Assembly: GCF_900142515.1 (NCBI RefSeq)
Contig: NZ_FRBC01000006.1
Span: 1-64,000, forward strand
Reading direction: 5' to 3'
DNA from: Pseudoselenomonas ruminantium
GTDB taxonomy: Bacteria; Bacillota; Negativicutes; Selenomonadales; Selenomonadaceae
DNA: 64,000 bases
Part shown: piece by piece, positions 17,113-26,893 of the stretch
Layout: each line of letters opens with the position of its first letter
How positions within the stretch are numbered: the first letter of the stretch is position 1
Position numbers and translations under genes: made by a program
Notes under the pieces: generated by a model
What the model saw: the letters and a program-made list of their open reading frames with translations, nothing else
Database searches by the model: none
What the model was told of the DNA's origin: nothing

Positions 17113-18561
17113 CTATATCAGAGGAATCCTCAAATGAATCGTAGTTCCCTTACCCAATTCGCTGCTCATGGATATCTCAATACCATGCTGTTCGGCAATC
17201 CAGCTGGCAATGGACAAGCCCAGCCCCGTGCCACTGACGCCCTTGGCCTTGGTACGGGAGGTATCTACACGATAAAAACGTTCAAATACCTTTTTCTGAT
17301 CTTCCGGAGCAATGCCAATGCCGTCATCAGACAGATCTACCTGCATGAATTTTCCCTGTGGCTCGGCCACATAACGGGAAGTTACCGTAATCCGCCCTCC
17401 TGCCGGTGTATATTTCTGGCTGTTGTCCAAAAAGATGCGGAACATCTGCCGCACCGTCACCAGATCACCATACATCAGACCATCGTCATTTTGCAGCAGC
17501 TCCACCGTATGTTCCTTGGTCACCAGCTGCATCTTCTTTATGATATCAGCCAAAACTTCACTGATTTCGATATTTTCCTTGTGAAGCACCTGACGCTTCT
17601 GGTCAGCCCGGGCCAGGAACAGGAGTTTTTCAATCAGCTGCTGCATGTTTTCCGCTTCAGAGCGGATGGCCGCAATGCCCTCATCCAAAACCTCTGCATC
17701 CTCCCGTCCCCAACGGGACAACAGATCCGAATACCCCAGGATAACCGTCACCGGCGTGCGCAACTCATGCGAAGCATCCGACACGAAACGCTGCTGCTGC
17801 TTGAAGCCACCTTCCAGACGATCCAGCATATGATTGAATGTCTCCGCCAGTTCCATCAGTTCATCCCGGGCAGGCGGCACCATCAGGCGCCGGTCCATCT
17901 TCTCCACCTCGATCTTCCGGGCCGTAACGATCATATCCCGAATGGGCTGCAAGATCTTGCGGCTGACAAAGAAACCTGCCAACAGCGCCAACAGGAAGCC
18001 CAAAATAGTCATCAGGAACAGAATCTTCTGCAGCGTTTCCAAGAAATGCTTTTCCGCCGTGATGGTCTTGAAAAAATGCATCTGATAGATCTTGCCCCGA
18101 TAATCCACATCCATGCGGGCATGATAGAATGTTGCATTGCGAAATTGCACCACGCGCATATTCTTATTGGCCCAAAAGGGTGGATTTTTGACCGTATTTT
18201 CCTCAATCCGGCGCAACGGGGGAAAATGACTGTCGTTTTCAAACACGATCTGACCGGTCGTATCTGTGATACGCAGGACAACACCTGGCAGGACTATATC
18301 ATCCCGGCCAAAATCCATATCAATCGATCGGCCCTGTTCCATCACATCCAGCACATGGTTCATGCTCATTTCAAGCTCTACTTCCGCTTGATGATAGAAG
18401 GAAAAGAACACGCCCAAGCCAGTCAGGACACTGGTAAGGATCAAAACGAGGAGCAGCACCGCCGCATAGAAACAGGTGATCTTCGTGGATATCTGCGCAT
18501 AGCGCAGACGAGCAAACATCAGCCGGGGATGCCGAAGCCAGGCTTTAATCCCGAACTGCAT
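17113..18561 (-). CDS. Sensor histidine kinase (ArlS/CssS-like)
   Basis: This 482-residue membrane sensor has TM1 near residues 30-55, an extracytoplasmic domain of about 120 residues, and TM2 near residues 180-200. HAMP follows, then the H-box FVSDASHELRTPVTVILG, N-box DNSQKYTP, and G boxes DDGIGI and GTGLGLSI. All catalytic motifs are present. Its start lies inside the response regulator gene (17-bp overlap), so the pair is translationally coupled. The signal is unknown. Confidence 0.93.
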   Translation of the reverse strand: MQFGIKAWLRHPRLMFARLRYAQISTKITCFYAAVLLLVLILTSVLTGLGVFFSFYHQAEVELEMSMNHVLDVMEQGRSIDMDFGRDDIVLPGVVLRITDTTGQIVFENDSHFPPLRRIEENTVKNPPFWANKNMRVVQFRNATFYHARMDVDYRGKIYQMHFFKTITAEKHFLETLQKILFLMTILGFLLALLAGFFVSRKILQPIRDMIVTARKIEVEKMDRRLMVPPARDELMELAETFNHMLDRLEGGFKQQQRFVSDASHELRTPVTVILGYSDLLSRWGREDAEVLDEGIAAIRSEAENMQQLIEKLLFLARADQKRQVLHKENIEISEVLADIIKKMQLVTKEHTVELLQNDDGLMYGDLVTVRQMFRIFLDNSQKYTPAGGRITVTSRYVAEPQGKFMQVDLSDDGIGIAPEDQKKVFERFYRVDTSRTKAKGVSGTGLGLSIASWIAEQHGIEISMSSELGKGTTIHLRIPLI

Positions 18562-19237
18562 AACCTATGCCCCGTACCGTATGAATGTATTTATCCTGGA
18601 AACGTTCATCAATCTTGGAGCGCAGATAACGAATGTAAACATCCACTACATTCGTGTCCCCATTATAGTCATATCCCCAAACTGCCTGCAGGATCTGTTC
18701 CCGGCTCAATACATTGCGCTTGTTGCGCAGAAGGTATTCCAGCAGGGTATATTCTTTTTTCGTCAGCTGTACGAATTCGCCTTTCACCCGTACTTCAAAG
18801 CGGCTGGGGATCATGATAAGATCCTTTACCGTCAGGCGCTCATTCTCATCCGCATCCTCCTGACGATCTTTATAATGGCTGCGCAGGGCACGCCGGATGC
18901 GCGCCAGGAGTTCCTGCATATCAAAGGGTTTCGTGATATAGTCATCAGCACCCAAATCCAAGCCGGAAACCATGTCCGATACATCATCCCGGGCCGTGAG
19001 CATGATGATTGGTACCTCCGAAACCTCCCGCACCTTGCGGCAGATCTCCATACCATCCATCTCCGGCAGCATCACATCTAAGAGTACCAGATCGAAGCTA
19101 CCCTGCACGATGCGGTCAAGTGCCCGCCGGCCATTATCCTCCACGGCTGTATCATAACCTTCATGCTCTAATTCAATCTGTAAAAAACGGGCAATCCGCC
19201 GTTCATCTTCCACGATAAAAATCTTCGGGTTAGCCAT
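18545..19237 (-). CDS. OmpR/PhoB-family response regulator
   Basis: A 230-residue regulator with a receiver domain (acidic VEDE pair, phospho-aspartate in LVLLDVMLPEMDG, lysine in DYITKPFD) and a C-terminal winged helix (LTKKEYTLLEYLLRNK, VWGYDYNGDTNVVDVYIRYL, then RGIGY). It is encoded first, with the kinase overlapping downstream. OmpR-type regulators bind direct repeats with about 11-bp period; such repeats occur upstream of the gene at 48046-48369, but no link is proven. Confidence 0.95.
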   Translation of the reverse strand: MANPKIFIVEDERRIARFLQIELEHEGYDTAVEDNGRRALDRIVQGSFDLVLLDVMLPEMDGMEICRKVREVSEVPIIMLTARDDVSDMVSGLDLGADDYITKPFDMQELLARIRRALRSHYKDRQEDADENERLTVKDLIMIPSRFEVRVKGEFVQLTKKEYTLLEYLLRNKRNVLSREQILQAVWGYDYNGDTNVVDVYIRYLRSKIDERFQDKYIHTVRGIGYAVRD

Positions 19238-19283
19238 TCTTTATTCCTCCTGCATCACAACATACATACATAATATAACGAAA

Positions 19284-19306
19284 GGCAAGGTTTGAAAAGC
19301 CTTGCC
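19284..19306 (-). terminator. Probable terminator after the thioesterase gene
   Basis: GGCAAGG-CTTTTCAAA-CCTTGCC on the minus strand, 7-bp stem, followed by the weak T-run TTTCGTT. Confidence 0.55.
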
Positions 19307-19325
19307 GGTTAATTATAATCAAAAA

Positions 19326-19721
19326 TTAATGTTTGGCCTGTGCCTTGGTCAGGAACTTTTCCTTGAGCACTGCAAAGCGCTCATGAGTTCCCACACCGAT
19401 TTCCTCTGCATCATCAAAAGCCCGCACCGTAAAGATGATCTTGCGGCCCTCCACAGCCGTGACCTCAGCTTCCGCCCGCACCTGCATGCCCACTGGCGTA
19501 GCAGCCTTATGCGCCACATGGAGGCTGATACCTACGGTAGTCCAACCTTCTGGCACCAGCGGTTCCAGCGCCTCAGTGGCCGCCTTTTCCATCAGGCAGG
19601 TCATGGCCGGTGTGGCATAGACCGGCAGGCTGCCGCTGCCCATAGCCTGAGCTGTCTTTTCCTGCGTAACTTCTTCCGTAACCACATTCTTCAAACCAAC
19701 TTTTACATCCGTAAGTTCCAT
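19326..19721 (-). CDS. Thioesterase of the FlK-like hot-dog family
   Basis: This 131-residue single hot-dog domain protein has VTQEKTAQAMGSGSLPVYAT, then ATPAMTCLMEKAA, the pattern of FlK-like acyl-CoA thioesterases in which Thr/Glu/His form the active site. HVAHKAATPVGM contains the likely catalytic His. Most family members in anaerobes have unknown acyl-CoA substrates; fluoroacetyl-CoA specificity should not be assumed. It is 19 bp downstream of the LysR gene and probably co-transcribed with it. Confidence 0.8.
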   Translation of the reverse strand: MELTDVKVGLKNVVTEEVTQEKTAQAMGSGSLPVYATPAMTCLMEKAATEALEPLVPEGWTTVGISLHVAHKAATPVGMQVRAEAEVTAVEGRKIIFTVRAFDDAEEIGVGTHERFAVLKEKFLTKAQAKH

Positions 19722-19740
19722 TATGATGCGCCCCTTTGCA

Positions 19741-20631
19741 TTATTTTTTCCCAGAACCTAAAAACATTTCCCGGAAGAGCTCAATCAAATGCTCCGCGGA
19801 GGAGGATAATGTACGGTTTTTGAGCCAGGCAATAACCGTATGCGTGCTCATTTCCGGTTCTACCAGCTTTTTATAAACCAGATTGCCATCGGTCAGGAGA
19901 GTCTTGGAGGACACCGGCAGCAAGGCCATGCCCATGCCCATCTTCGCCAGGAGCAGATCCTGCACGATGCTGTCGCTGACACAGACAATCTTCGGCTCAA
20001 AGCCCAGCTTGCGGCAATTGGCGATAAACACCGACTGCCAGCGCAGCGGTACAATGATTGGCTGGTCTTTGAGCTCAGACAGTTCTACTTTCGTGCTGTC
20101 GGCACCGATTTCCTGTTCCTTGTTCATGATAAGCACCAATGGTTCATTGGGTAGCACAATGGATTCATAAACCTTGGAATCCACCTGCGTGCGGGTGATG
20201 CCAATCTCAATCACCCGGTTATCCAGCAGTTCCAAGATTCTGGCGCCCTCCGCTTCCCAAATCTGATAAGTCACATTTGGGTAGCGGGAATGGAATTCCG
20301 AAATCAATTCCGGCAATAATAAGGCTCCGGAAGTCGTGATCGTCCCCAGACGAATGGAACCGGCAATGCCGGAACCAATCTCCGTGATCTCCCGCACAGT
20401 GCCATCCACCATCCCCAGAATATGCTCGACACGGGTGTACATGACCCGCCCCGCATCGGTCAGGCGGATGCGGCGGCTGCCCCGTTCAAAGAGCTGCACC
20501 CCCAGGGAGCTTTCCAGCCGCTTCATCTGCCGCGATAAGGCAGGCTGGGCAATATCCAGCCTCTGCGCCGCATGACTGATATTTCCTTCCTCCACAATGG
20601 CATAAAACGCCCGCATATCCTTAATATCCAT
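19741..20631 (-). CDS. LysR-family transcriptional regulator
   Basis: A 296-residue regulator. The N-terminal winged helix-turn-helix is canonical (MDIKDMRAFYAIVEEGNISH, AAQRLDIAQPALSRQMKRLE), followed by the periplasmic-binding-like effector domain. I chose the ATG at 20631 because the family begins there; the open frame runs 30 codons further upstream with unrelated sequence. It is followed by the thioesterase gene, a possible target; the divergent gene is a diguanylate cyclase. Confidence 0.93.
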   Translation of the reverse strand: MDIKDMRAFYAIVEEGNISHAAQRLDIAQPALSRQMKRLESSLGVQLFERGSRRIRLTDAGRVMYTRVEHILGMVDGTVREITEIGSGIAGSIRLGTITTSGALLLPELISEFHSRYPNVTYQIWEAEGARILELLDNRVIEIGITRTQVDSKVYESIVLPNEPLVLIMNKEQEIGADSTKVELSELKDQPIIVPLRWQSVFIANCRKLGFEPKIVCVSDSIVQDLLLAKMGMGMALLPVSSKTLLTDGNLVYKKLVEPEMSTHTVIAWLKNRTLSSSAEHLIELFREMFLGSGKK

Positions 20632-20692
20632 TTCCGGCCTCTTTCTCAAAACTATATCCCAAACTTCATAGTTAGTATAACCATTTAGGTTT

Positions 20693-20721
20693 ATTATAAC
20701 TTTTTTGACAAAATAGAGCAA
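20693..20721 (-). promoter_or_regulatory. Promoter of the lysR gene
   Basis: TTGCTC, 17 bp, TATAAT on the minus strand, 62 bp upstream of the chosen start codon. The divergent cyclase gene begins 145 bp further on, so the two promoters share this region. Confidence 0.55.
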
Positions 20722-20865
20722 CGTTTTTTAAAAATAGTTATAAATATCCCAACGAGACCGTTCTTCGATACGGGAAGAAAATCTTCCTGATTAGCAGGTT
20801 TTTGCTGGTCAGTATGGAATATACAAAATGAACTACTCAAATAACCGGAAGGAGGATACACCCCG

Positions 20866-22524
20866 ATGCACTCCATTCGCACAAAATTCACATTGCTGAC
20901 CGTAGTATCAATCATCATCGCTATGAGCATCGCTACATTGATTGGTGTTTTCTCCATCAAAGAGCTGGGCAGAAGTGATGCCGACCAGATGCTCCATCTG
21001 AAATGTACCACAGGCGCCATGAATCTGGAATCCTATTTTGACAGTGCAGAGCATTCTACGGAAACAGTCGCCACACTCATACAGGACAATTTTGAAAACA
21101 TGCCCTATGACCAACTGGACAGCCAGGTTGAACACACCCGCCAGCTGTTCAATAAGATTGCTGCCAGACTCCCGGGGGTGCTCACTTACTATTTCCGCAT
21201 TGACCCGCAATTTTCCCCTACAGTAAAAGGCTTTTGGTATGTAAAGACCGCCGAAAACGACTTCCATGAATACCCTACGACAGACCTCATTCCATACAAT
21301 GACAATATCTCAGCTGCCCCCAAATGGTTTTCCGTTCCTAAAATGATTGGAAAAAGCATCTGGCTGCCCCCTTATTATACCGAAAACCTGGGTATGCGGG
21401 TTATTTCCTACAATGTCCCCGTCTATTGGAGGGGACAATTTGTCGGTGTGGTTGGGATTGAACTCGACTATGAAACACTGGCACGCGAAGTGGAAAAAAT
21501 CAGGCTCTTTGACAATGGCTATGCTTTTCTCCTCGACGCAGATTCCAATATCGTCTATCACCCGCAAATGGATACACTCCTGCAATATGGCGAAAAAGTA
21601 GCCATGGACACCCCTGACCGGATCGTGGGAAGCAATCATGTGCAATACCATTTCAACGGGATCAGCAAGGAAGCTGTCTGGCTCCCCTTGCGCAATAGCA
21701 TGCAATTATATGTAACCGTTCCGTTGTCGGAAATCAACAGCGGCTGGCAAACGATGGTCCGCCGCATACTCTTCGCTTCGCTCGTCATCCTGCTGATTGT
21801 CAGCCTCATCATGATGCGCTTTGGCGAGCGCATCACGAAGCCGCTTTGCGATCTCACAGAATCAGCCAAACAAGTAGCGGATGGCAAATATGAGTTCGTA
21901 CTGAATTACAATGGAAATGATGAGATTGGTCTTCTCACGCGCACATTCAAACAGCTGGTCACACATACAAAGGAACATATCAGCAAACTCAACCGGCAGG
22001 TTTATATCGATGCGATGACTTCTGTCCACAACAAAGCCAGCTATGAAGCTTATATACAAAAATTACAGGAACAGATAGAAGATCCTGCAAAGAAACTGGA
22101 GTTTGCCGTGGGTGTCTTTGATTGTGACAATCTCAAACACATCAACGATGTCTATGGACATGACAAGGGTGATGTGTATATCAAAACCGCCAGTCAATTG
22201 ATATGCCATACGTTCAAACACAGCCCTGTGTTCCGCATCGGCGGGGATGAATTTGCAGTCATCATACGAAATGAGGATTTCCAAAACCGCGATGAACTGT
22301 TCCGCCTCTTCCGCCAAAAACGGGAGGAACTCTGTGCCGCAGCCACATCTGCCTGGGAACAGGCACATGTGACCATGGGACTGGCCGTATACGATGCACA
22401 GATTGATGCGCATGTGATTGATGTTGCCCGCCGGGCAGACCAATGTATGTATGAAAACAAACGACTCCGCAAGGAAAAACAACGCCTGACTAAGGAACTC
22501 AGGAAAACAGAAGCGGACGGCTGA
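20866..22524 (+). CDS. Membrane diguanylate cyclase (dCache-HAMP-GGDEF)
   Basis: Predicted to make cyclic di-GMP in response to an outside signal. The 552-residue protein has TM1 near residues 10-32, a periplasmic dCache sensor of about 270 residues (including FWYVKTAENDF and GVVGIELDYETLA), TM2 near residues 300-320, a HAMP linker, then GGDEF with the intact signature RIGGDEF near residue 458. There is no RxxD inhibitory site five residues before GGDEF. GGAGG precedes the ATG. It is transcribed alone, against the direction of its neighbours. Confidence 0.93.
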   Translation: MHSIRTKFTLLTVVSIIIAMSIATLIGVFSIKELGRSDADQMLHLKCTTGAMNLESYFDSAEHSTETVATLIQDNFENMPYDQLDSQVEHTRQLFNKIAARLPGVLTYYFRIDPQFSPTVKGFWYVKTAENDFHEYPTTDLIPYNDNISAAPKWFSVPKMIGKSIWLPPYYTENLGMRVISYNVPVYWRGQFVGVVGIELDYETLAREVEKIRLFDNGYAFLLDADSNIVYHPQMDTLLQYGEKVAMDTPDRIVGSNHVQYHFNGISKEAVWLPLRNSMQLYVTVPLSEINSGWQTMVRRILFASLVILLIVSLIMMRFGERITKPLCDLTESAKQVADGKYEFVLNYNGNDEIGLLTRTFKQLVTHTKEHISKLNRQVYIDAMTSVHNKASYEAYIQKLQEQIEDPAKKLEFAVGVFDCDNLKHINDVYGHDKGDVYIKTASQLICHTFKHSPVFRIGGDEFAVIIRNEDFQNRDELFRLFRQKREELCAAATSAWEQAHVTMGLAVYDAQIDAHVIDVARRADQCMYENKRLRKEKQRLTKELRKTEADG

Positions 22525-22545
22525 CCAACGTCAGCCGTCCGCTTC
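22510..22545 (+). terminator. Terminator that contains the stop codon of the cyclase gene
   Basis: GAAGCGGACGGCTGAC and GTCAGCCGTCCGCTTC form a perfect 16-bp stem with a CAAC loop, followed by TTTTATT. The left arm encodes the last residues and the TGA stop. It also separates this gene from the convergent rng. Confidence 0.9.
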
Positions 22546-22555
22546 TTTTATTGAT

Positions 22556-23998
22556 TCAGTTTTGCTGCAAAATGGAATAATTCTCGGGATGCATGCCCGG
22601 TGCTGCCGTAACCTTGATATCCATGGCAAACTCTGCCGCCAGATTCATCAGCAGCTGGTTGTGCCGCAGTTCCTCAGCCACGGTTTCATGCACTTCGATT
22701 TCATAACCGTCTTCCGCATGGGATTTATGCTCCATGCGGCGGATATCCGCCGCAATGCGGATGCTGACCGTTTCGGGGGATTCCACCCGTCCGCGCCCAT
22801 GACAGACCGGACATTCACTGTAGATGATGCTGTCGAGGTTCTGCCGGGATTTCTTGCGGGTGATCTCTACCAGCCCCAGGCTCGTGATATCCACGATATT
22901 GGTCTTGGTGGGATCGAGCCTGGCCAGATTCCGCAGATGCGCGAGCAGATTCTCCTTCTGCGCCTCTTTCTCCATATCGATGAAATCCACGATGATGATG
23001 CCACCGATATCCCGCAGCCTGAGCTGTCGCATGATTTCCTCAGCTGCTTCCTGATTGGTGGCATATACAGTCTCACCTAAATTCGTGGAACCCGTATACT
23101 TACCGGTATTCACATCAATCACCGTCAAAGCCTCGGTCTTGTCAATGACGAGAAACCCTCCGGATTCCAGCTCTACTGTACGGCTGCCCAGGCTGGCCAG
23201 TTCCTCATCAAGCCCATACGCCTTGAACAGCGGTTCTTTGGCATCATAGTAACGAATCTTTTCCACCAGCTCCGGTGACAACAGCTTCACGAAGTCATGG
23301 ACACGCTGATAGACAGCCTGATCGTCAATCAGCATCTCCGTCACCTCAGCGGTCAGATTGTCCCGCACGATGCGGATGATCAAGTCCGCATCCCGGTAAA
23401 GAAGATTGGCCCCCTTGCTTTTCATCTTGAAGCGGGAAAGCAGGGAATGCCAGAGCTTGGCCAAATACTCCACATCCTCCCGCAGTGCCTCTTCGCTGGC
23501 ACCTGCCGCCACAGTGCGGATAATCAGTCCCATGCCCTGGGGACAGATTTTCGCCGCAATATCATGGAGCCGCGTGCGCTCTGCCTCATCTTCAATGCGC
23601 CGGGACATGCCGATATAGGCTGCCGTAGGCAGAAGCACCACATGCCGCCCGGGCAGGGTGATATGTGTCGTAGCCCGCGGCCCCTTGGAGCCAATGGCAT
23701 CCTTGATGATCTGCACGGGAATCTGCTGCCCGATGTGGATTTTCTGTGTCTTGGGAAGTGCCTGCTTCATATCCGCCGGCATCCCATCCCCGATATACAT
23801 GAAGGCATTCTTTCCCGTACCGATATCCACAAACGCCGCCTGCATCCCCGGCAGCACATTCTGTACCTGTCCCTTATAGATATTGCCCACCAGATGCGAA
23901 TGCGTAGCCCGCTCCACCTCGATAGAGGATAATTTATCATCCTCAAGGATGGCAACCTTCATTTCCTCCGGTACTACGGTAACAAGAATAGATTTCAT
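22556..23998 (-). CDS. rng: Ribonuclease G/E family endoribonuclease
   Basis: Endonuclease for 16S rRNA 5' maturation and mRNA decay. The 480-residue protein has an N-terminal S1 domain (HLVGNIYKGQVQNVLPGMQA), the metal-binding aspartates in LTVIDVNTGKYTG and IIIVDFIDM, and the zinc-link CPVCHGRGR. There is no long C-terminal scaffold, so it is RNase G-like. The ATG at 23998 is six bases after GGAGGT. It follows the radical SAM gene, with a palindromic repeat between. In many Firmicutes rplU-rpmA follow rng; here a convergent cyclase gene does. Confidence 0.95.
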   Translation of the reverse strand: MKSILVTVVPEEMKVAILEDDKLSSIEVERATHSHLVGNIYKGQVQNVLPGMQAAFVDIGTGKNAFMYIGDGMPADMKQALPKTQKIHIGQQIPVQIIKDAIGSKGPRATTHITLPGRHVVLLPTAAYIGMSRRIEDEAERTRLHDIAAKICPQGMGLIIRTVAAGASEEALREDVEYLAKLWHSLLSRFKMKSKGANLLYRDADLIIRIVRDNLTAEVTEMLIDDQAVYQRVHDFVKLLSPELVEKIRYYDAKEPLFKAYGLDEELASLGSRTVELESGGFLVIDKTEALTVIDVNTGKYTGSTNLGETVYATNQEAAEEIMRQLRLRDIGGIIIVDFIDMEKEAQKENLLAHLRNLARLDPTKTNIVDITSLGLVEITRKKSRQNLDSIIYSECPVCHGRGRVESPETVSIRIAADIRRMEHKSHAEDGYEIEVHETVAEELRHNQLLMNLAAEFAMDIKVTAAPGMHPENYSILQQN

Positions 23999-24039
23999 CC
24001 ATTCACCTCCCTCACAATCACCACGAAACAAATAACGCT

Positions 24040-24150
24040 ATATCGTTGCCCAGCGCCCAGGGAAGGGCGCAGGCGGGCGTAAATCCCCGGATGGGATTTC
24101 AGCCCGCGTTTTCTTTTTGGTACTTTTTCTTTGCGCCAAAGAAAAAGTAC
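24040..24150. repeat. Composite palindromic repeat, long copy
   Basis: Three hairpins in a row: GCGCCC..GGGCGC; GCGGGC..AAATCCC / GGGATTT..GCCCGC; and GTACTTTTTCTTTG-CGC-CAAAGAAAAAGTAC (24120-24150). The copy near 3660-3735 keeps only the outer parts (GCTATATC..TGCCCA and the last palindrome). Each copy starts right after a stop codon of a minus-strand gene. It looks like a REP/BIME-type extragenic repeat. Confidence 0.75.
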
Positions 24151-24163
24151 AGCGAACTACGCA

Positions 24164-26776
24164 TTAAACAAGTTCCACAAGCCTTTTCCCATTCGAGAGC
24201 ATAGCCGTGCGGGTAATCTTAGCCTCTGCCGCCTTAACAGGCAAATCGAACTGTTCGACCAAGACACTGATTACTTCGCTGGGCTTCACGCTCCCGCTAT
24301 CTGTAATCGCAATATCAATAGCAAGTTTCAACTTATCATCAATGACTTCCAACTGCACAGGTTTCTTCATGAACTTCTTAAGTTCAATCTCTCTTTTCTT
24401 CTTCGGCGTAACACGCTGATAATTCACTTCATCAGTTTCATTGTACTTCTTCACCGCTGCTTCGGCAAGGGCAAAATCCCCCTGCAGCGGCATATAGGCG
24501 GCGTATCTTGCTTCATCGGCCTGAGCCATCATGGCCTTCTGCTTGGTCTTTACCTCACGCAATTCCTTGAGCTCCACGCCCGGCGGCAGCTGGGCCTTCA
24601 ATTTATCAAAGACCTCCGGCTGGCAGACGGGCTTCAGGAGTTCAAACTCCATATATTCGGCTTCACTGGTCACCCCCAGCGACAGAGCCGAAGCGAAGGA
24701 AACCTTCATATGATGGTTGAAGCCCTCGGAATAAGCCATGGGCAGGCCTGAACGCTTGAAGGCGCGGATGAATATATTGGCATAATCCAGATGCGAAACA
24801 TAGCGCAGATCCTCCCCCTTGGTGATTTCTGCCCGGAACTTATAAAGAGTGCGGGGACGTCCGGAGTCCTTGGGATCGCGGTGAACCTTCTTGGGCAGTT
24901 CCGGTGACTGATAGTTGCGTGCAGCCTCTTCCTTGGCATAATCCATCACATGCACGCCCAGATTCGGACAGATGCCGCAGGCCGAGCATTTGCCGCGGCG
25001 GCAGTCCTCGGTCAGCGATCCTTTCATCGCCTTCTGCCATTCGCGCAGCAGGAATTCCGTGTTGACGCCCGGAGAAGTGATCGCCCAGGGCAGTGCCTCA
25101 TTGAAGTCACGGGTACGCTGGCTGTAGTATTTGCCATCAATGCCGCATTTTTCCATGGCCTCAATCCAAACTTCATGCTTATAAAGATCCGTCCAGCCAT
25201 CGAACTTGGCACCATCCAGCCAGGCCTGATAGAGCACCTGGGAAAGGCGGCGGTCACCGCGGGCGAACACGCCTTCAATCACGGACAGGCGCGCATCATG
25301 ATAATTGAAGGTAATGGCCCGGTCTGTGATATGCTCCTTCAAAAGTTCCTGACGGCGCTGGAATTCTTCAATGGGCAGCTGACCGAACCACTGGAACGGC
25401 GTATAAGGTTTCGGCACAAAGCAGGAAACGGATACCGTAACCTTGCAGCCCCGCTTGCCCTTGATTTCCGTATAGAGATCAACGACCTTCTTAGCCAATT
25501 TCGCAATACCGATAACATCTTCATCGGTTTCCGTGGGCAGACCCATCATGAAATAGAGCTTGACCTGTTTCCAGCCCTGCTTGAAGGCCGAGGCACAGGC
25601 GTTCATCAGATTTTCCTCGGTTACGCCCTTGTTGATCACATCGCGCAGACGCTGCGTCCCTGCTTCGGGCGCAAAGGTCAGGCCGGATTTCCGCACCTGC
25701 TGCATCTTATGGGCAAGGTCGATGGAGAAGGAATCAATGCGCAGGGATGGCAGGGAGAAGCTTACTTCTTCATCCTGGAAATCCAGCATCAGATCATCCA
25801 CCAGGCGGCCCAGACAGGAATAATCGGCTGAGGACAGTGACGTCAGGCTCATCTCATTGTAGCCTGTGCTGTCCACGAGATTGCGGGCCATCTGCTTGAG
25901 ATTTTCCTCGGTGCGCTCGCGGGCAGGACGATAGCAGATCCCCGCCTGACAGAAACGGCAGCCACGGGAGCAGCCACGGAAGAGTTCCAGCATGGCACGG
26001 TTATGGACGATATCCATGGAAGGCACCAGTGGATGCTCCACACTCATGGTCTCATCCATATTCTTGCAGACGCGCTTATAGATAATGGACTTGGCATTTT
26101 CATGCAGCGGTTCCAGCTTTTCATAATGGCCATCCGCCGTATATTTCGGCTCATAGAAGGACGGCACATAGATGCCATCCATGGTCAGCAGGCGTTCCAG
26201 GAAACCACGCCGGCCACCGGGACGGCCTGCCTTTTTCCACTGGATAAAGGCCTGAGAAACTTCCACAACGGCGTCTTCCGCTTCACCGACAATGAAGAAA
26301 TCAAAGAAATCTGCGATAGGCTCTACGTTGTAGACGCAGGGGCCGCCGCCCACCACGAAGGGCATATCCTCGCCGCGCTCCCTTGCCCAGAGGGGAATCC
26401 CGGCTAAGTCCAGCATATTGAGCACGTTCGAGTAGATCATCTCATACTGCAGGGAGAAACCGAAGAAATCGAACTGAGAGAGCTCATGCTTCGTTTCCAG
26501 CGAGAACAGCGGGATATTGCGCTGCCGCATCTCCTCTTCCATATCCGTCCAGGGAGCATAGACACGCTCTGCGGCAATCCCCTCTTCCCGGTTCAGGATC
26601 TCATAGAGAATCGCCAGCCCCAGGTTGCTCATGCCCACTTCATAGACATCAGGCAGAGCCAGGGCAAAAGTGCAATCCACCTTATCCCAATCCTTGACCA
26701 CTGCATTCCACTCGCCACCGGTATACCGGGACGGTTTCAATACCGACTGGAGCACCTCATGATTGAGTTGTACCAT
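24164..26776 (-). CDS. B12-binding-type radical SAM protein fused to a DUF2344 domain
   Basis: An 870-residue protein. The N-terminal part resembles the TIGR03960 radical SAM family: a cobalamin-binding-like domain (residues about 1-200), then the cluster motif RGCSRGCRFC with CYRPARERT after it. From about residue 640 (LYKFRAEITKGEDLRYVSH) it has the DUF2344/TIGR03936 domain, which in some species is a separate gene next to it. The pair regularly precedes rng and the L21/L27 genes, suggesting a role tied to RNA or ribosomes. The substrate is unknown. Confidence 0.85.
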   Translation of the reverse strand: MVQLNHEVLQSVLKPSRYTGGEWNAVVKDWDKVDCTFALALPDVYEVGMSNLGLAILYEILNREEGIAAERVYAPWTDMEEEMRQRNIPLFSLETKHELSQFDFFGFSLQYEMIYSNVLNMLDLAGIPLWARERGEDMPFVVGGGPCVYNVEPIADFFDFFIVGEAEDAVVEVSQAFIQWKKAGRPGGRRGFLERLLTMDGIYVPSFYEPKYTADGHYEKLEPLHENAKSIIYKRVCKNMDETMSVEHPLVPSMDIVHNRAMLELFRGCSRGCRFCQAGICYRPARERTEENLKQMARNLVDSTGYNEMSLTSLSSADYSCLGRLVDDLMLDFQDEEVSFSLPSLRIDSFSIDLAHKMQQVRKSGLTFAPEAGTQRLRDVINKGVTEENLMNACASAFKQGWKQVKLYFMMGLPTETDEDVIGIAKLAKKVVDLYTEIKGKRGCKVTVSVSCFVPKPYTPFQWFGQLPIEEFQRRQELLKEHITDRAITFNYHDARLSVIEGVFARGDRRLSQVLYQAWLDGAKFDGWTDLYKHEVWIEAMEKCGIDGKYYSQRTRDFNEALPWAITSPGVNTEFLLREWQKAMKGSLTEDCRRGKCSACGICPNLGVHVMDYAKEEAARNYQSPELPKKVHRDPKDSGRPRTLYKFRAEITKGEDLRYVSHLDYANIFIRAFKRSGLPMAYSEGFNHHMKVSFASALSLGVTSEAEYMEFELLKPVCQPEVFDKLKAQLPPGVELKELREVKTKQKAMMAQADEARYAAYMPLQGDFALAEAAVKKYNETDEVNYQRVTPKKKREIELKKFMKKPVQLEVIDDKLKLAIDIAITDSGSVKPSEVISVLVEQFDLPVKAAEAKITRTAMLSNGKRLVELV

Positions 26777-26822
26777 TTATTTTTTCCTCCATACATCTTT
26801 CATTCAGCTCTGTAAAATAATA

Positions 26823-26845
26823 AGCCTCCCCTTCAGGGGAAGGCT
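26823..26845 (-). terminator. Hairpin between rodA and the radical SAM gene
   Basis: AGCCTTCCCC-TGAA-GGGGAGGCT on the minus strand (one bulge), followed by TATTATTTT. It could partially end the mre-min-rodA transcript. Confidence 0.6.
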
Positions 26846-26893
26846 AAAACACACAATCCGTCAGAGGTTTTTCTTTTATCGTAACCTCTTCAA

